In this document: piece by piece, positions 18,160 through 29,363 of the stretch
How the letters are laid out: every line of letters starts with the position of its first letter
Numbering within the stretch: the first letter of the stretch is position 1
Assembly: GCF_913778665.1 (NCBI RefSeq)
Contig: NZ_CAJYVQ010000004.1
Coordinates: 186,001-250,000 of the forward strand
Length of the DNA: 64,000 bases
Direction of reading: 5' to 3'
From: an uncultured Stenotrophomonas sp.
Lineage (GTDB): Bacteria > Pseudomonadota > Gammaproteobacteria > Xanthomonadales > Xanthomonadaceae
Notes under the pieces: generated by a model
Told to the model about the DNA's origin: nothing
Databases searched by the model: none
The model's input: the letters and a program-made list of their open reading frames with translations, nothing else
Position numbers and translations under genes: made by a program

Positions 18160-20229
18160 TTACTCTTCCGGGTAACCCAGGCGCACCGCAACCGGGGTGA
18201 GCTGGGCGAAGGCGGCGCTCATCACGTCGCGGTAGTTGCGCCAGTGGCCCGGCGGCAGGCGCGGTGCGCCCAGCTGCGCGGCCGGCGGCATCGGCCGCTC
18301 GAACAGGCGGCCCAGCAGTTCAGCCATGGCGCGCGGGTCGTTGCCGATCTGGTCGATGCGCAGCAGCACGTGCGGGTACAGGTCGTCCTCGTGCAGCGTG
18401 GCGATCTGGGTCAGTGCGCGCGTCAGCCACTCGCTGGCTTCGGCCAGCGAGGTCATCGCCAGCGGTGCGGCGGCGCCGTAGGCGACCCAGTCCAGCAGCA
18501 TGTCGCGCGGGTCACGCAGCACCAGCAGCAGGCGGCCCTGCGGCAGCTGCGGGCGCAGCGACCACAGCAGGGCGTTGTCCCACCACAGCAGCCAGTCGAT
18601 CACGGTGTCGTTCTGCAGGCCCCGGGCCGGCAGCTGCTCGCGCCAGCGCTGCACCAGCCGCTCCGGGGTCAGTACGCCCGACGCCAGGTCCTGCAGCGTG
18701 TGGTAGTTCTGGAAGGCATCATCGGGCGGGGTGTCGGTGTAGCGGTCGCTGCGCAGCACCGGGCTGGCCGCGGCCAGGCCGGTCGCGACGCGCTCCACGC
18801 CCGAACCCGGCGGGCCCCACAGGAAGATCGGCGCGGAACTGGTATCGCCATCGAGGCTGCCCTTGTCCGGCCAGCTCGGCGGCGACTTGGCCTGCGGCGG
18901 CAGCGGCAGGCGCTGCGGGGCCTGGTCGGCCTGCAGCGACATCCAGGTGCGCAGGGCGTCCTGCGGCTGGCCGGCACGGTCCTGGATTTCACCCATCCAG
19001 GTGCGCAGGTCGGCGCGATGGCCTTCCGGTGCCAGCTCGATCAGCGCCTGCACGCGCGCCACGGCCGCGGCTGGATCGCGTTGCAGCAGGCCCTCGACCA
19101 GGCGCGTTTCGCCACTGACGCGGCCCGGTTCCAGGCTGACGATGCGCTCGGCGATCGCTTCAGCCTGTGCGTGCTCGCCCACCATGTCGTGCAGGCGCAG
19201 GCGCGCCTCCAGCGCGGGCAGGTGCGCCGGCATCGCGGCCATCCAGCGTTCGACCGTGGCCACCGCGCTTTCGCTGCCGACCTGCTCGATGGCCAGGCGC
19301 GCCAGCCATACGTCGTGCAGCTGGTCATTGTTTTCCAGCACGGCATCGAGGCGGGCGCGCGCTTCGTCTTCGCGGCCCAGGCGCTGCCATGACATCAGCA
19401 GCAGCTGCAGCAGCTGGCGGTCGTCCGGCTGCGTTTCCAGCAGCGGCAGCAGGTGGTCCAGCGCCTGCAGCGGTTGTCCATTGCGCAGCGACAGCTCGCC
19501 GGCCAGGCGGCGCATCGACGGCACGTCCATCTCCGGCTGCTGCAGGGCCACCTGCATCGCTTCGGCGGCGGCCGCCACGTTGTCCTGGCGCAGCGCCAGC
19601 TGCACCACCAGGCCGTGCAGCGAGGACAGCGAGGGGTTCAGTTCAAGCACGCGGCGGAACGACTGCTCGGCGAACGCCAGCATGTCCTTGCCCAGGTAGG
19701 CGAAGCCGAGTGCGTACAGCACGCGGGGATCGTCCGGCAGCGCCTTGCTGGCGGCCGACAGCAGCGCCAGCGCACGGTCGGCATCGCCGCGACGCAGGGC
19801 GACCATGCCGTCGATGGTCAGCAGTTCCGGATGGTCCGGCTCGACGCGCGCGGCCAGGGTGGACACGCGCTGCGCCTCGTCGAAGTCGTTGCGGCCAATC
19901 GCCAGGTGCGCCTGCATCAGGTAGGCGGAGAATGAGTTCGGATCGAGACCGGTGGTGCGCACCAGGGCGTCGTCGGCCCCTTCGAACTGGCGCAGTGCCA
20001 GCAACAGGCCCGCATGCTGCAGGTGCAGCTGGGCGTCGTCCGGGGCCAACCGCAGCGCCTGCTGCAGGGCGTCCATCGCGTCCTCGGCATTGCCCTGCTG
20101 CTGCAGCGCAAGCGCCAGCCAGCGGTGGGCATCGGCCAAGCCGGGTTCGTCATGGGTCCACGCCTGGGCCAGCTGCACGGCCTGGTCGGCCTGGTTCTGG
20201 CGCAACGCCTGGATGATCTGGTCTTGCAT
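18160..20229 (-). CDS. TPR protein with C-terminal sulfotransferase domain
   Basis: This 689-residue protein has a long N-terminal array of tetratricopeptide repeats (about 1-430; e.g. GLADAHRWLALALQQQGNAEDA and DPRVLYALGFAYLGKDMLAFAE). A P-loop sulfotransferase-like domain follows (IFLWGPPGSGVERVATGL, the PAPS 5'-phosphosulfate loop type, and LLLVLRDPRDMLLDWVAYG for the 3'-phosphate region). No signal peptide or membrane segment is seen. The acceptor is unknown. The ATG at 20229 is chosen; a TTG at 20250 is in frame. Confidence 0.8.
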   Translation of the reverse strand: MQDQIIQALRQNQADQAVQLAQAWTHDEPGLADAHRWLALALQQQGNAEDAMDALQQALRLAPDDAQLHLQHAGLLLALRQFEGADDALVRTTGLDPNSFSAYLMQAHLAIGRNDFDEAQRVSTLAARVEPDHPELLTIDGMVALRRGDADRALALLSAASKALPDDPRVLYALGFAYLGKDMLAFAEQSFRRVLELNPSLSSLHGLVVQLALRQDNVAAAAEAMQVALQQPEMDVPSMRRLAGELSLRNGQPLQALDHLLPLLETQPDDRQLLQLLLMSWQRLGREDEARARLDAVLENNDQLHDVWLARLAIEQVGSESAVATVERWMAAMPAHLPALEARLRLHDMVGEHAQAEAIAERIVSLEPGRVSGETRLVEGLLQRDPAAAVARVQALIELAPEGHRADLRTWMGEIQDRAGQPQDALRTWMSLQADQAPQRLPLPPQAKSPPSWPDKGSLDGDTSSAPIFLWGPPGSGVERVATGLAAASPVLRSDRYTDTPPDDAFQNYHTLQDLASGVLTPERLVQRWREQLPARGLQNDTVIDWLLWWDNALLWSLRPQLPQGRLLLVLRDPRDMLLDWVAYGAAAPLAMTSLAEASEWLTRALTQIATLHEDDLYPHVLLRIDQIGNDPRAMAELLGRLFERPMPPAAQLGAPRLPPGHWRNYRDVMSAAFAQLTPVAVRLGYPEE

Positions 20230-20285
20230 GGCAGTCCGGTTCAAGTGCAAACCCGCATTGTAGCGGGCTGCACGCCGGTGCCGGT

Positions 20286-21320
20286 TCAGCCCTGCAGAAC
20301 CCGCCGCAGGCGCTGCGCCACCCAGCGCTCGGAGAAGCCGTCGCCACGCCAGTTCTCGATGAAGCCGCAGTGGCCGCCCCAGCAGGCGGTTTCCAGGTGC
20401 GCCTGGCGCGGCAGCTGCCAGTTGTTGAAGGTGGCATACGGAATCACCGGGTCATCCTGTGCCATCAGGATGTCGGCCGGCACCTGCAGGGTCGACAGGC
20501 GATCACCGGCAATCGAGTAGCCATCGAAATAGGCCTGCAGCGAGCCGAAGCTGGTGTGGCGCTCGACCAGCCAGGCGGTCAGCGCGCGGATGTCCAGCTT
20601 CAGCACGCGGTCGTCGCAGTCGCTCAGCTCGGGGAACAGATCGCGCTTCCGGCGCAGCGAGCCGGCCCACTTGCGGCGGAAGTACCAGTCGTACATCGCC
20701 GGGCCGTTCTCGATGCTCTCCATGGTCAGCGCCGGGTCCAGCACCGGGCACACCGAGGCCACCCGCTGCAGCGGCACCCCGGCGGCCGGCGCGCGCAGGG
20801 CCAGGCGCAGCACGAAGTTGCCACCCAGCGAGTAGCCGGCCGCCACCAGCGGCAGCTGCGGCCAGCGCTGGGCGATATCGCCCGCGGCATGCACCACTTC
20901 GTCAATCAGGTTGGAGTGGAAGATGCCGCGATTGAGATGATGGGTGTTGCCGTGGTCGCGGAAGTTCAGCCGCACTACGTCGAAGCCCTGCTCCAGCATG
21001 CGCGCGGCGGCCATGCGCATGTAGCTGGATTCGGCACTGCCTTCCCAGCCATGCAGCAGCAGCGCCATGCCCTGCGGTTCGCGGCCTTCGACGTGGCTGT
21101 GCCAGCCCTGCAGGCGCACGCCGTCGCCACCGTCGAGGATCAGTTCCTCGCTGACCGCACCGGTGGCCGCCAGCAGCAGCAGGCCGCGCTGCAGGCGCAT
21201 GCGGCTGGAGCTGAGCATCGATTGCAGATGCGGGTTGCGCAGCCAGCGCGGCGGCTGATAGTCAGCCGCGTGCAGCGTCGGCGTGCCGGCGTCCAGGACA
21301 GGTGGCGGGATCAGGGCCAC
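20286..21320 (-). CDS. YheT-type alpha/beta hydrolase
   Basis: This 344-residue hydrolase belongs to the YheT/ABHD1-3 group (NPHLQSMLSS near the N-terminus is typical). The nucleophile is S164 in AAGYSLGGNFV. The acid is in LMAQDDPVIP and the histidine in WGGHCGFIEN. The oxyanion region is LLLHGWEGSAES. The substrate is unknown; eukaryotic relatives act on phospholipids. It starts at a GTG with GAGG upstream, 7 bp after plsC, so the two are co-transcribed, which suits a lipid role. Confidence 0.85.
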   Translation of the reverse strand: MALIPPPVLDAGTPTLHAADYQPPRWLRNPHLQSMLSSSRMRLQRGLLLLAATGAVSEELILDGGDGVRLQGWHSHVEGREPQGMALLLHGWEGSAESSYMRMAAARMLEQGFDVVRLNFRDHGNTHHLNRGIFHSNLIDEVVHAAGDIAQRWPQLPLVAAGYSLGGNFVLRLALRAPAAGVPLQRVASVCPVLDPALTMESIENGPAMYDWYFRRKWAGSLRRKRDLFPELSDCDDRVLKLDIRALTAWLVERHTSFGSLQAYFDGYSIAGDRLSTLQVPADILMAQDDPVIPYATFNNWQLPRQAHLETACWGGHCGFIENWRGDGFSERWVAQRLRRVLQG

Positions 21321-21327
21321 CGCGGCC

Positions 21328-22119
21328 TCAACCCGTGCTCATGGCCGCCACGATGCGCGCGCGCGAGGTTTCCGCGATGCGCCGACGGCCTTCCAGGTCC
21401 TGCGCACCGATGGGTGCCAGGAAGTGCACTTCCGCACGTCGCGCCGGCTCACCGAGCAGGCGCAGGAAATTGGCGAAGAAACTCTCGCCCGGGCCAAACG
21501 CGACAATGGTCTGCGCGTCGCCATTCACCCCGTACACCAGCGCCACCGGCTGCACCGGCACACCGGTCTCGACCGCCGCCTGGAAGATGCGCGCATGGAA
21601 CGGGCCCACTTCGTGGCCGCCGCGCGTGCGTCCTTCCGGGAACACACCCACGGCCTTGCCGTCACGCAGGCGATCGGCCATCACCTGCATCACGCCACCG
21701 AGCGACTCGGTGTTGCCACGCTGGTGGAAGATGGTCTGGCCGCGCGCGGCGAGCCAACCGACCAGCGGCCAGCTGGCGATCTCGCGCTTGGCGACGAAGC
21801 CCATCATGCGCTGGCTGTGCAGGATGCAGATGTCGACCCAGCTGACGTGGTTGGCCACGAACAGCACCGCGCCGGGCAGCGGCCGGCCGATCTGCGCCAG
21901 GCGGAAGCCGAAGATCCACATCAGCCCGCCCTGCCACCAGTTGACCACCTTGGCGCCGAAGGTGGCCTCGCCCACGCGCAGTTCGCCCCACGGCGGAAGC
22001 ATGCCGATCAGGATCAGCGGCAGGAACACGGTGATGTGGACCAACAGCAGCGGTACGCGGTACAGGTAACGGCACACACGCGCCACGCCGCCGCGGGGAG
22101 CCGGAGTGGGGGAAGTCAT
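21328..22119 (-). CDS. 1-acyl-sn-glycerol-3-phosphate acyltransferase family protein
   Basis: This 263-residue PlsC-family membrane protein would add an acyl chain to a lysophospholipid. Motif I, the catalytic HX4D, is in FVANHVSWVD; motif III is FPEGRTRGG; VPVQPVALVYG corresponds to motif IV. Two hydrophobic stretches near the N-terminus anchor it in the inner membrane. The start is uncertain (22119 or an in-frame ATG at 22147). It lies upstream of the yheT-like gene and 119 bp downstream of a thioesterase gene. It may not be the housekeeping PlsC. Confidence 0.85.
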   Translation of the reverse strand: MTSPTPAPRGGVARVCRYLYRVPLLLVHITVFLPLILIGMLPPWGELRVGEATFGAKVVNWWQGGLMWIFGFRLAQIGRPLPGAVLFVANHVSWVDICILHSQRMMGFVAKREIASWPLVGWLAARGQTIFHQRGNTESLGGVMQVMADRLRDGKAVGVFPEGRTRGGHEVGPFHARIFQAAVETGVPVQPVALVYGVNGDAQTIVAFGPGESFFANFLRLLGEPARRAEVHFLAPIGAQDLEGRRRIAETSRARIVAAMSTG

Positions 22120-22238
22120 CCGCGCACGATACCGGAGGGCCGTCATCGCTGCCAGCCGATTTAGGCCATAACCGCCATCGACCGGGGCAATCGGCGGGGA
22201 ACGCTGGGTTCCGCCGCCGTGGACGTGCCCGCGCGGGC

Positions 22239-22673
22239 TCAGCCGTGGCCTGCGGCCACCACCGCCAGGGTCAGCCGCGAGATGCACACCAGGCGGCCCT
22301 GCTCGTCCTCGATGCGGATCTCCCACAGCTGGGTGCTGCGGCCCACATGCAGCGCGCGGGCGGTGCCGGTGACCGTGCCCGAGCGCACCGCACGCACGTG
22401 GTTGGCGTTGATTTCAAGGCCCACGCAGATCTGCTTGGCGGTATCCACGCACAGGTTGCCGGCGCTGCTGCCCAGCGTCTCGGCCAGTACCACCGAGGCG
22501 CCGCCATGCAGGATGCCGTAGGGCTGGCGGGTGCGCTCGTCCACCGGCATGGTGGCCTGCAGCCAGTCCTCGCCGGCGGCGCTGAAGACGATGCCCAGGG
22601 AGTGGATCGCCGTGTTGCGGCTGAGCGCGTTGAGCTGCTCGATGGAAACGGCTTCGCGGAACACCTGGGTCAT
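22239..22673 (-). CDS. Hotdog-fold thioesterase
   Basis: This 144-residue protein is of the PaaI/MenI/YbdB type of acyl-CoA thioesterase. The family block is QPYGILHGGASVVLAETLGS, with the catalytic acidic residue in the helix, followed by GLEINANHVRAVRSGTVTGTA. The particular acyl-CoA cannot be told from sequence. GAAGGTG precedes the ATG at 22673. It lies 10 bp downstream of the PLD-family gene and belongs to the same minus-strand run. Confidence 0.87.
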   Translation of the reverse strand: MTQVFREAVSIEQLNALSRNTAIHSLGIVFSAAGEDWLQATMPVDERTRQPYGILHGGASVVLAETLGSSAGNLCVDTAKQICVGLEINANHVRAVRSGTVTGTARALHVGRSTQLWEIRIEDEQGRLVCISRLTLAVVAAGHG

Positions 22674-22683
22674 GCGGGCACCT

Positions 22684-24747
22684 TCAGAGGATGGGAACAA
22701 GGCCGGCGCCGAATGCGGTCAGCATGCGCACCAGCAACCACTTCGGGCCGACGTTGACTTCGGGGAAGTCGCCGACGGCGACGTAGCAGGTGTGGAACGC
22801 CGGGTCCTGCCGCAGCAGCGGCTGCGGGCAGTCCGGGCCAGGCTTGAACTCGTAGTCGGTGGCGTAGCGCCACGGCCAGAAATCGAGGATGGGCAGCGCT
22901 TCGGAGGCCTTGCCGACGCTGTAGTTCAGCCCCGACAGCACCGGCGGTTTGGCCCGCGGCGCCACCGTCCACGAGTTCTGCGGGTGGGTGTCGCGCAGGA
23001 TGCTCTCGGCCAGCTGCTCGGCAAAGACCGGGTCGTCGATGATCACCGCGCCTTCGGTGTTGTAGTTCTCGCTGCGCGGATCGAAGTTGTGGGTTCCGAC
23101 AACGCCAATGCGGCGGTCAACCACCAACGACTTGGCATGCAGGCCCATGCGCGCGCCCTTGCGGGTGACCGGCAGCGGCTTGTTGACCGCCTTGCTGCCG
23201 AGGAACGACGGCCGCGTCTCGGTACGCAACAGGCGCGTTTCCACTTCGCTGCCGGCGGCGCGGCGGCGCGCCCTCGCGTTGTCGTAGGCGCCGTCGCTGT
23301 GGCGATGGTTCAGCGGGACCTTCGCGCTGTCCGCACTGGAGCCGCTGCCCCTGCTGCCGCGTGCATTGCTGCCGGCAGCGCTGCCGCCGATCCACGAACG
23401 GCGCTCGCCTTCGTTGTTGCCCTCGCTGTCTTCGGCGGCGGCGGCGATCGGGTCGGGCAGCAGGTTGCGGTAATCGACCGGCGCATCCAGCGGGAACGGC
23501 TTGTATTCGAAGATGTTGAAGCCCAGTTCGCGCATGTTGCGTCGCTTGTACTTGTAGGACAGCGCATACACGATCGGGTTGTCGGTGGCTGCCAGGCTGT
23601 TGCTGGACACCACCACGCGCGGCGGCTGCGGCCGCTTGCGCAGGTCGCGGAACAGCGCCTGCGCCGGCTTGGACAGCACCAGGTACGGCGTCTGCAGGAT
23701 CACTTCCTTCTGCGCGCTGGCGATCAGCGCATCCAGCTGCGGCTCGGTCACGTGCTGGCCGGCCAGCGGCGCATCGGCCTGCTCGCGCCGATGCTTGCGC
23801 GGCAGGTCGGCCACGTAGCGCACCGAGGCCACCGGCAATGCGGTATCGACAAAGGAACGGCTGACGAAGTCCATGTCGTTGGCTTCGGCGCTGACCCGCT
23901 GCACGCGTTCCGGCCGCCGGAAGCTGGCCGGCGGCAGGGTCGGCACGCCCTCGCGCAGCAACGTGCGGCCCACGTCGTTCAGGCGCTCGGCCGGCACGCT
24001 GCGGTGGGCGCGCCAGAACGCATCGAAGTTGGCCGCCATCGCGCGTGCTTCCGGGCCGGCGATCAGCACGTCACGGTCGCGGAAGTTGTACTCGCGGTCC
24101 CAGTCGTAATAGTCGTCCTGGTAGTTGCGGCCCCCCACCACGCCGATCGCATCGTCGATCACCAGCAGCTTGTTGTGCATGCGCTGGTTGAACCGGCGGA
24201 AGCAGCACAGCACGCTGCCGGCATAGTCGAAGTAGTTCAGCCGGGCCTTGCCGAAGGTCGGGTTGTAGACCCGCAGCTGGAAATTCTGGTGGGCGCCGGA
24301 CAAGGCACCGAGGATCTGCAGGTCGGAGATCGCCGAGAGCTGGTCGATCAGCAGCCGCACCTTCACCCCGCGCCGCGAGGCGGCCAGCAGCTCGTCGATG
24401 ACCAGCCGTGCGCTGTCGTCCTTGTCGAAAATATAGGTCTGCAGGTCGATGCTGCGGGTGGCACTGCGCAGCAGGTTCAGGCGTGCAACCAGCGCACCCT
24501 CGCCCTCATCGAGCAGGGTGGCGTAATGGCGCGGCCGCTCCGGGGTGGATTCGCTGAATGCGCGGCCCGCCAGCGCCCGCAACGGCGAGTCCTGCGCGCA
24601 ACGGTCGGCACGCTGGCAATCGACCTCGGTCGAACGCGCCTGCACGGCGATTGCTTCGGCACGGTCGCGCTCGGCATGCGAGAGCGATGCACAACCGCTG
24701 CCCAGCAACACGGTTGCCAGCGCCAGTACACGCAGCAGGAGGTTCAC
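22684..24747 (-). CDS. Phospholipase D-family lipoprotein (ClsC-like)
   Basis: This 687-residue protein has two HKD motifs: MHNKLLVID (H191, K193, D198) and LHAKSLVVD (H537, K539, D544), each followed by the usual GGRN or GTHNFDPRS block. A lipobox (LLGSGC, C19) predicts envelope lipidation. ClsC-like enzymes make cardiolipin or transfer phosphatidyl groups. Between the two halves, about residues 436-505 form a low-complexity Ser/Gly/Asn/Arg-rich insertion not typical of ClsC. The GTG start overlaps the yceI-like stop by 4 bp. Confidence 0.85.
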   Translation of the reverse strand: MNLLLRVLALATVLLGSGCASLSHAERDRAEAIAVQARSTEVDCQRADRCAQDSPLRALAGRAFSESTPERPRHYATLLDEGEGALVARLNLLRSATRSIDLQTYIFDKDDSARLVIDELLAASRRGVKVRLLIDQLSAISDLQILGALSGAHQNFQLRVYNPTFGKARLNYFDYAGSVLCCFRRFNQRMHNKLLVIDDAIGVVGGRNYQDDYYDWDREYNFRDRDVLIAGPEARAMAANFDAFWRAHRSVPAERLNDVGRTLLREGVPTLPPASFRRPERVQRVSAEANDMDFVSRSFVDTALPVASVRYVADLPRKHRREQADAPLAGQHVTEPQLDALIASAQKEVILQTPYLVLSKPAQALFRDLRKRPQPPRVVVSSNSLAATDNPIVYALSYKYKRRNMRELGFNIFEYKPFPLDAPVDYRNLLPDPIAAAAEDSEGNNEGERRSWIGGSAAGSNARGSRGSGSSADSAKVPLNHRHSDGAYDNARARRRAAGSEVETRLLRTETRPSFLGSKAVNKPLPVTRKGARMGLHAKSLVVDRRIGVVGTHNFDPRSENYNTEGAVIIDDPVFAEQLAESILRDTHPQNSWTVAPRAKPPVLSGLNYSVGKASEALPILDFWPWRYATDYEFKPGPDCPQPLLRQDPAFHTCYVAVGDFPEVNVGPKWLLVRMLTAFGAGLVPIL

Positions 24748-25361
24748 GGTTTCGGCGCCTCACTCAGGCGCGCACGCAGTACGAAGGTCACTCGATCACT
24801 CAGGGCAAGCTGCCAGCTGTCCATGCCATACCGGCCCCGCTGTACGGTGCCGCGGCTGACGACGTCGCAATCATAGCCGGGTCGGGCGCACTCCGCCTTC
24901 TCGACCCTGAGCAGCTCGGGGTGGCTGATACCGCGCAGGGTCAGCCGGCCGTTGATGTCGCCGCCGGTTTCCACGGTTTCCGGCCAGTACGGCAACGAGT
25001 CGAACTCGACCACCGGGTGGCGGCCCGCGTCGAAGAACTCCTCGCCGCGCATCCACCCGGTGTAGCGCGGCTTGCCAGGAATCTCGACCGAACGGCTGAA
25101 CATCTTCAGATGCACCTGGTGGCGGCCATCGGAGAGGACTTCGATGCGGCCCTCGAAATGCGGGAACACACCCTCGATGCGCTGGCCGAAGCGGGTGCGC
25201 ACCTCGAAACCGATCTGCGAACGCTGGGCGTCCAAGCGCAGCACCCGGTGCGCTTCGGCAACCACCGGCGGCAGGGTGCTCGGCGCGGGCACGGTGGCTC
25301 CGGCCGGGCCGAACGCCAGCAACGCGGGCAGCAGATAGCGGCCGCGCCGCGCCAGGTTCAT
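24744..25361 (-). CDS. YceI-like periplasmic protein
   Basis: This 205-residue protein has a signal peptide (MNLARRGRYLLPALLAFGPAGA) and a YceI-type lipocalin-like domain: LDAQRSQIGFEVRTRFGQRIEGVFPHFEGRIEV, then FFDAGRHPVVEFDS and GRLTLRGISHPELLRV. YceI proteins bind isoprenoid or other amphiphilic lipids in a beta-barrel. Family signatures are slightly degenerate here. It lies 4 bp after sixA and overlaps the PLD gene by 4 bp, so translation is coupled. Confidence 0.82.
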   Translation of the reverse strand: MNLARRGRYLLPALLAFGPAGATVPAPSTLPPVVAEAHRVLRLDAQRSQIGFEVRTRFGQRIEGVFPHFEGRIEVLSDGRHQVHLKMFSRSVEIPGKPRYTGWMRGEEFFDAGRHPVVEFDSLPYWPETVETGGDINGRLTLRGISHPELLRVEKAECARPGYDCDVVSRGTVQRGRYGMDSWQLALSDRVTFVLRARLSEAPKP

Positions 25362-25365
25362 TGGA

Positions 25366-25842
25366 TCACGGCCACCAGAACGCGTTCAGGCTGGCCACGC
25401 CCGGTTCGATCGCGGCCTCGCGGGCGAAGCCGAGCACGGCGATGCCGGCCGGCGGCATGCCGCGGTAGTCGCTGCTGGTGCCTTCGGTCATCAGCGCCAC
25501 CAGGCGCTCCAGGCCCGGGTTATGGCCGACGATCAGCACGCGGTCGAGGTCGCGGCGGTCATCCACCAGCGCCGCCAGGGTGCCGGGGGTGGCCTCGTAG
25601 ATGCGGTCTTCCAGGCGCTTTTCCACGTAGCCGATGGTGGCCAGCACGGCCTCCAGGGTCTCGCGGGTGCGCCGCGCCGGCGAGCACAGCACGCAGTCCG
25701 GCAGCAGCTTGTTTTCCTTCAGCCACTTGCCGGCAGCTTCGGCTTCGGCCAGCCCCACCGGCGACAGCGGCCGATCAAGGTCGGCCTGGCCGGGGGTGGC
25801 CGGTTCGGCATGGGCATGGCGCAGCAGGATCAATTCACGCAT
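25366..25842 (-). CDS. sixA: Phosphohistidine phosphatase SixA
   Basis: This 158-residue histidine-phosphatase protein has the RHG-type motif LILLRHAHAEP at its N-terminus, SPARRTRETLEAVL, and the second catalytic histidine in VLIVGHNPGLERLV. In E. coli SixA dephosphorylates histidine in ArcB HPt and in the nitrogen PTS protein NPr. The N-terminal extension seen in longer histidine phosphatases is absent, as expected for SixA. It lies between parA-like and yceI-like genes on the same strand. Confidence 0.9.
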   Translation of the reverse strand: MRELILLRHAHAEPATPGQADLDRPLSPVGLAEAEAAGKWLKENKLLPDCVLCSPARRTRETLEAVLATIGYVEKRLEDRIYEATPGTLAALVDDRRDLDRVLIVGHNPGLERLVALMTEGTSSDYRGMPPAGIAVLGFAREAAIEPGVASLNAFWWP

Positions 25843-25890
25843 CGCGGGTTTCCATGGATAGAGGGTGCAGCAGACAGAGTGATGCGGGCG

Positions 25891-28481
<2,591 letters not shown>

Positions 28482-28553
28482 CGACAGCTGCCGGAACCTG
28501 CCGAAGGCGGGGCACTGCGGGTTTGCGGGGTGCAGCCCGGCCGACCCCCTCCC

Positions 28554-29189
28554 TCAGGGCCAGGCCGGCGGTGCGGCCGCCCAGGCCTGCTGCACCTCGG
28601 CCAGCGATGCGCGTTCGTCCTCGCGCCACGCCGGCAGCAGCTGCCCATAGTTGGCACTGGTGCTCCACTGCGCTGGCTCGGTGCGCACTGCGGCGGCATA
28701 CCACTGCACCGCCTCCTGCTTCTGCCCCGAGCGCCACAGCGCCAGCGCATAGGTGGGCGGCACCCAGCTGGGCTTGCTGCGGGCATTGCCGGCCGAGGCC
28801 ACCCATTGTTCCAGCGCCGCTTCCGACTTGCCCTGACGCAGCAGATCCCAACCATAGTTCCAGCGCACGCTGCGCCCGGCGCTGCTCTGTGCCGGCGCCT
28901 CCTTCAATGCCTCGCCATACAACTGGTCGGCCAGCTCGGTGCGGCCCTGGCTGCTGGCCACCGACGCCAGCTGCACCGTGGCCTCCAGCGCACGCCGCCC
29001 GCGCTCGCGCAGCCTGACCAGCTGGTTCACCAGCTCATCGCCTTCGCCCTGCAGAGCCACCATCGGCACCGCCGCCAGGTCGCTGTCGAAGTAGAACTCC
29101 TGTGGTGCCGGCAGCGCCGGCGCAGCCCACGCGGTGAGCGCTCCCGAGGCCAGCAGCACGCTGACCAGGATCTTTCCTGCAACTGACAT
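28554..29189 (-). CDS. Secreted TPR/Sel1-like protein
   Basis: This 211-residue protein has a signal peptide (MSVAGKILVSVLLASGALTAWA) and helical repeat units resembling tetratricopeptides (GRTELADQLYGEALKEAP, GKSEAALEQWVASAGNAR, GQKQEAVQWYAAAVRTEP). It is therefore probably a periplasmic scaffold; no catalytic residues are apparent. A GGGAGAAGGA stretch directly precedes the ATG. It stands alone, divergent from the indolepyruvate oxidoreductase gene. Confidence 0.75.
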   Translation of the reverse strand: MSVAGKILVSVLLASGALTAWAAPALPAPQEFYFDSDLAAVPMVALQGEGDELVNQLVRLRERGRRALEATVQLASVASSQGRTELADQLYGEALKEAPAQSSAGRSVRWNYGWDLLRQGKSEAALEQWVASAGNARSKPSWVPPTYALALWRSGQKQEAVQWYAAAVRTEPAQWSTSANYGQLLPAWREDERASLAEVQQAWAAAPPAWP

Positions 29190-29363
29190 TCCTTCTCCCC
29201 AGGCTGCACAACCGCAGCCTCCCTCTCTCTCGCCCCGATCCTAACCCCAGCGGCGGCGCGGGCGCGAGTGCCGGGGCCGATACGGCCCCGCTGCTACAAT
29301 TCGCGCCTTTCCCGCCGCGTGCCCGCACGCGGCCGGTGCCAGCCGATCCTGACCAGGCCAGCC

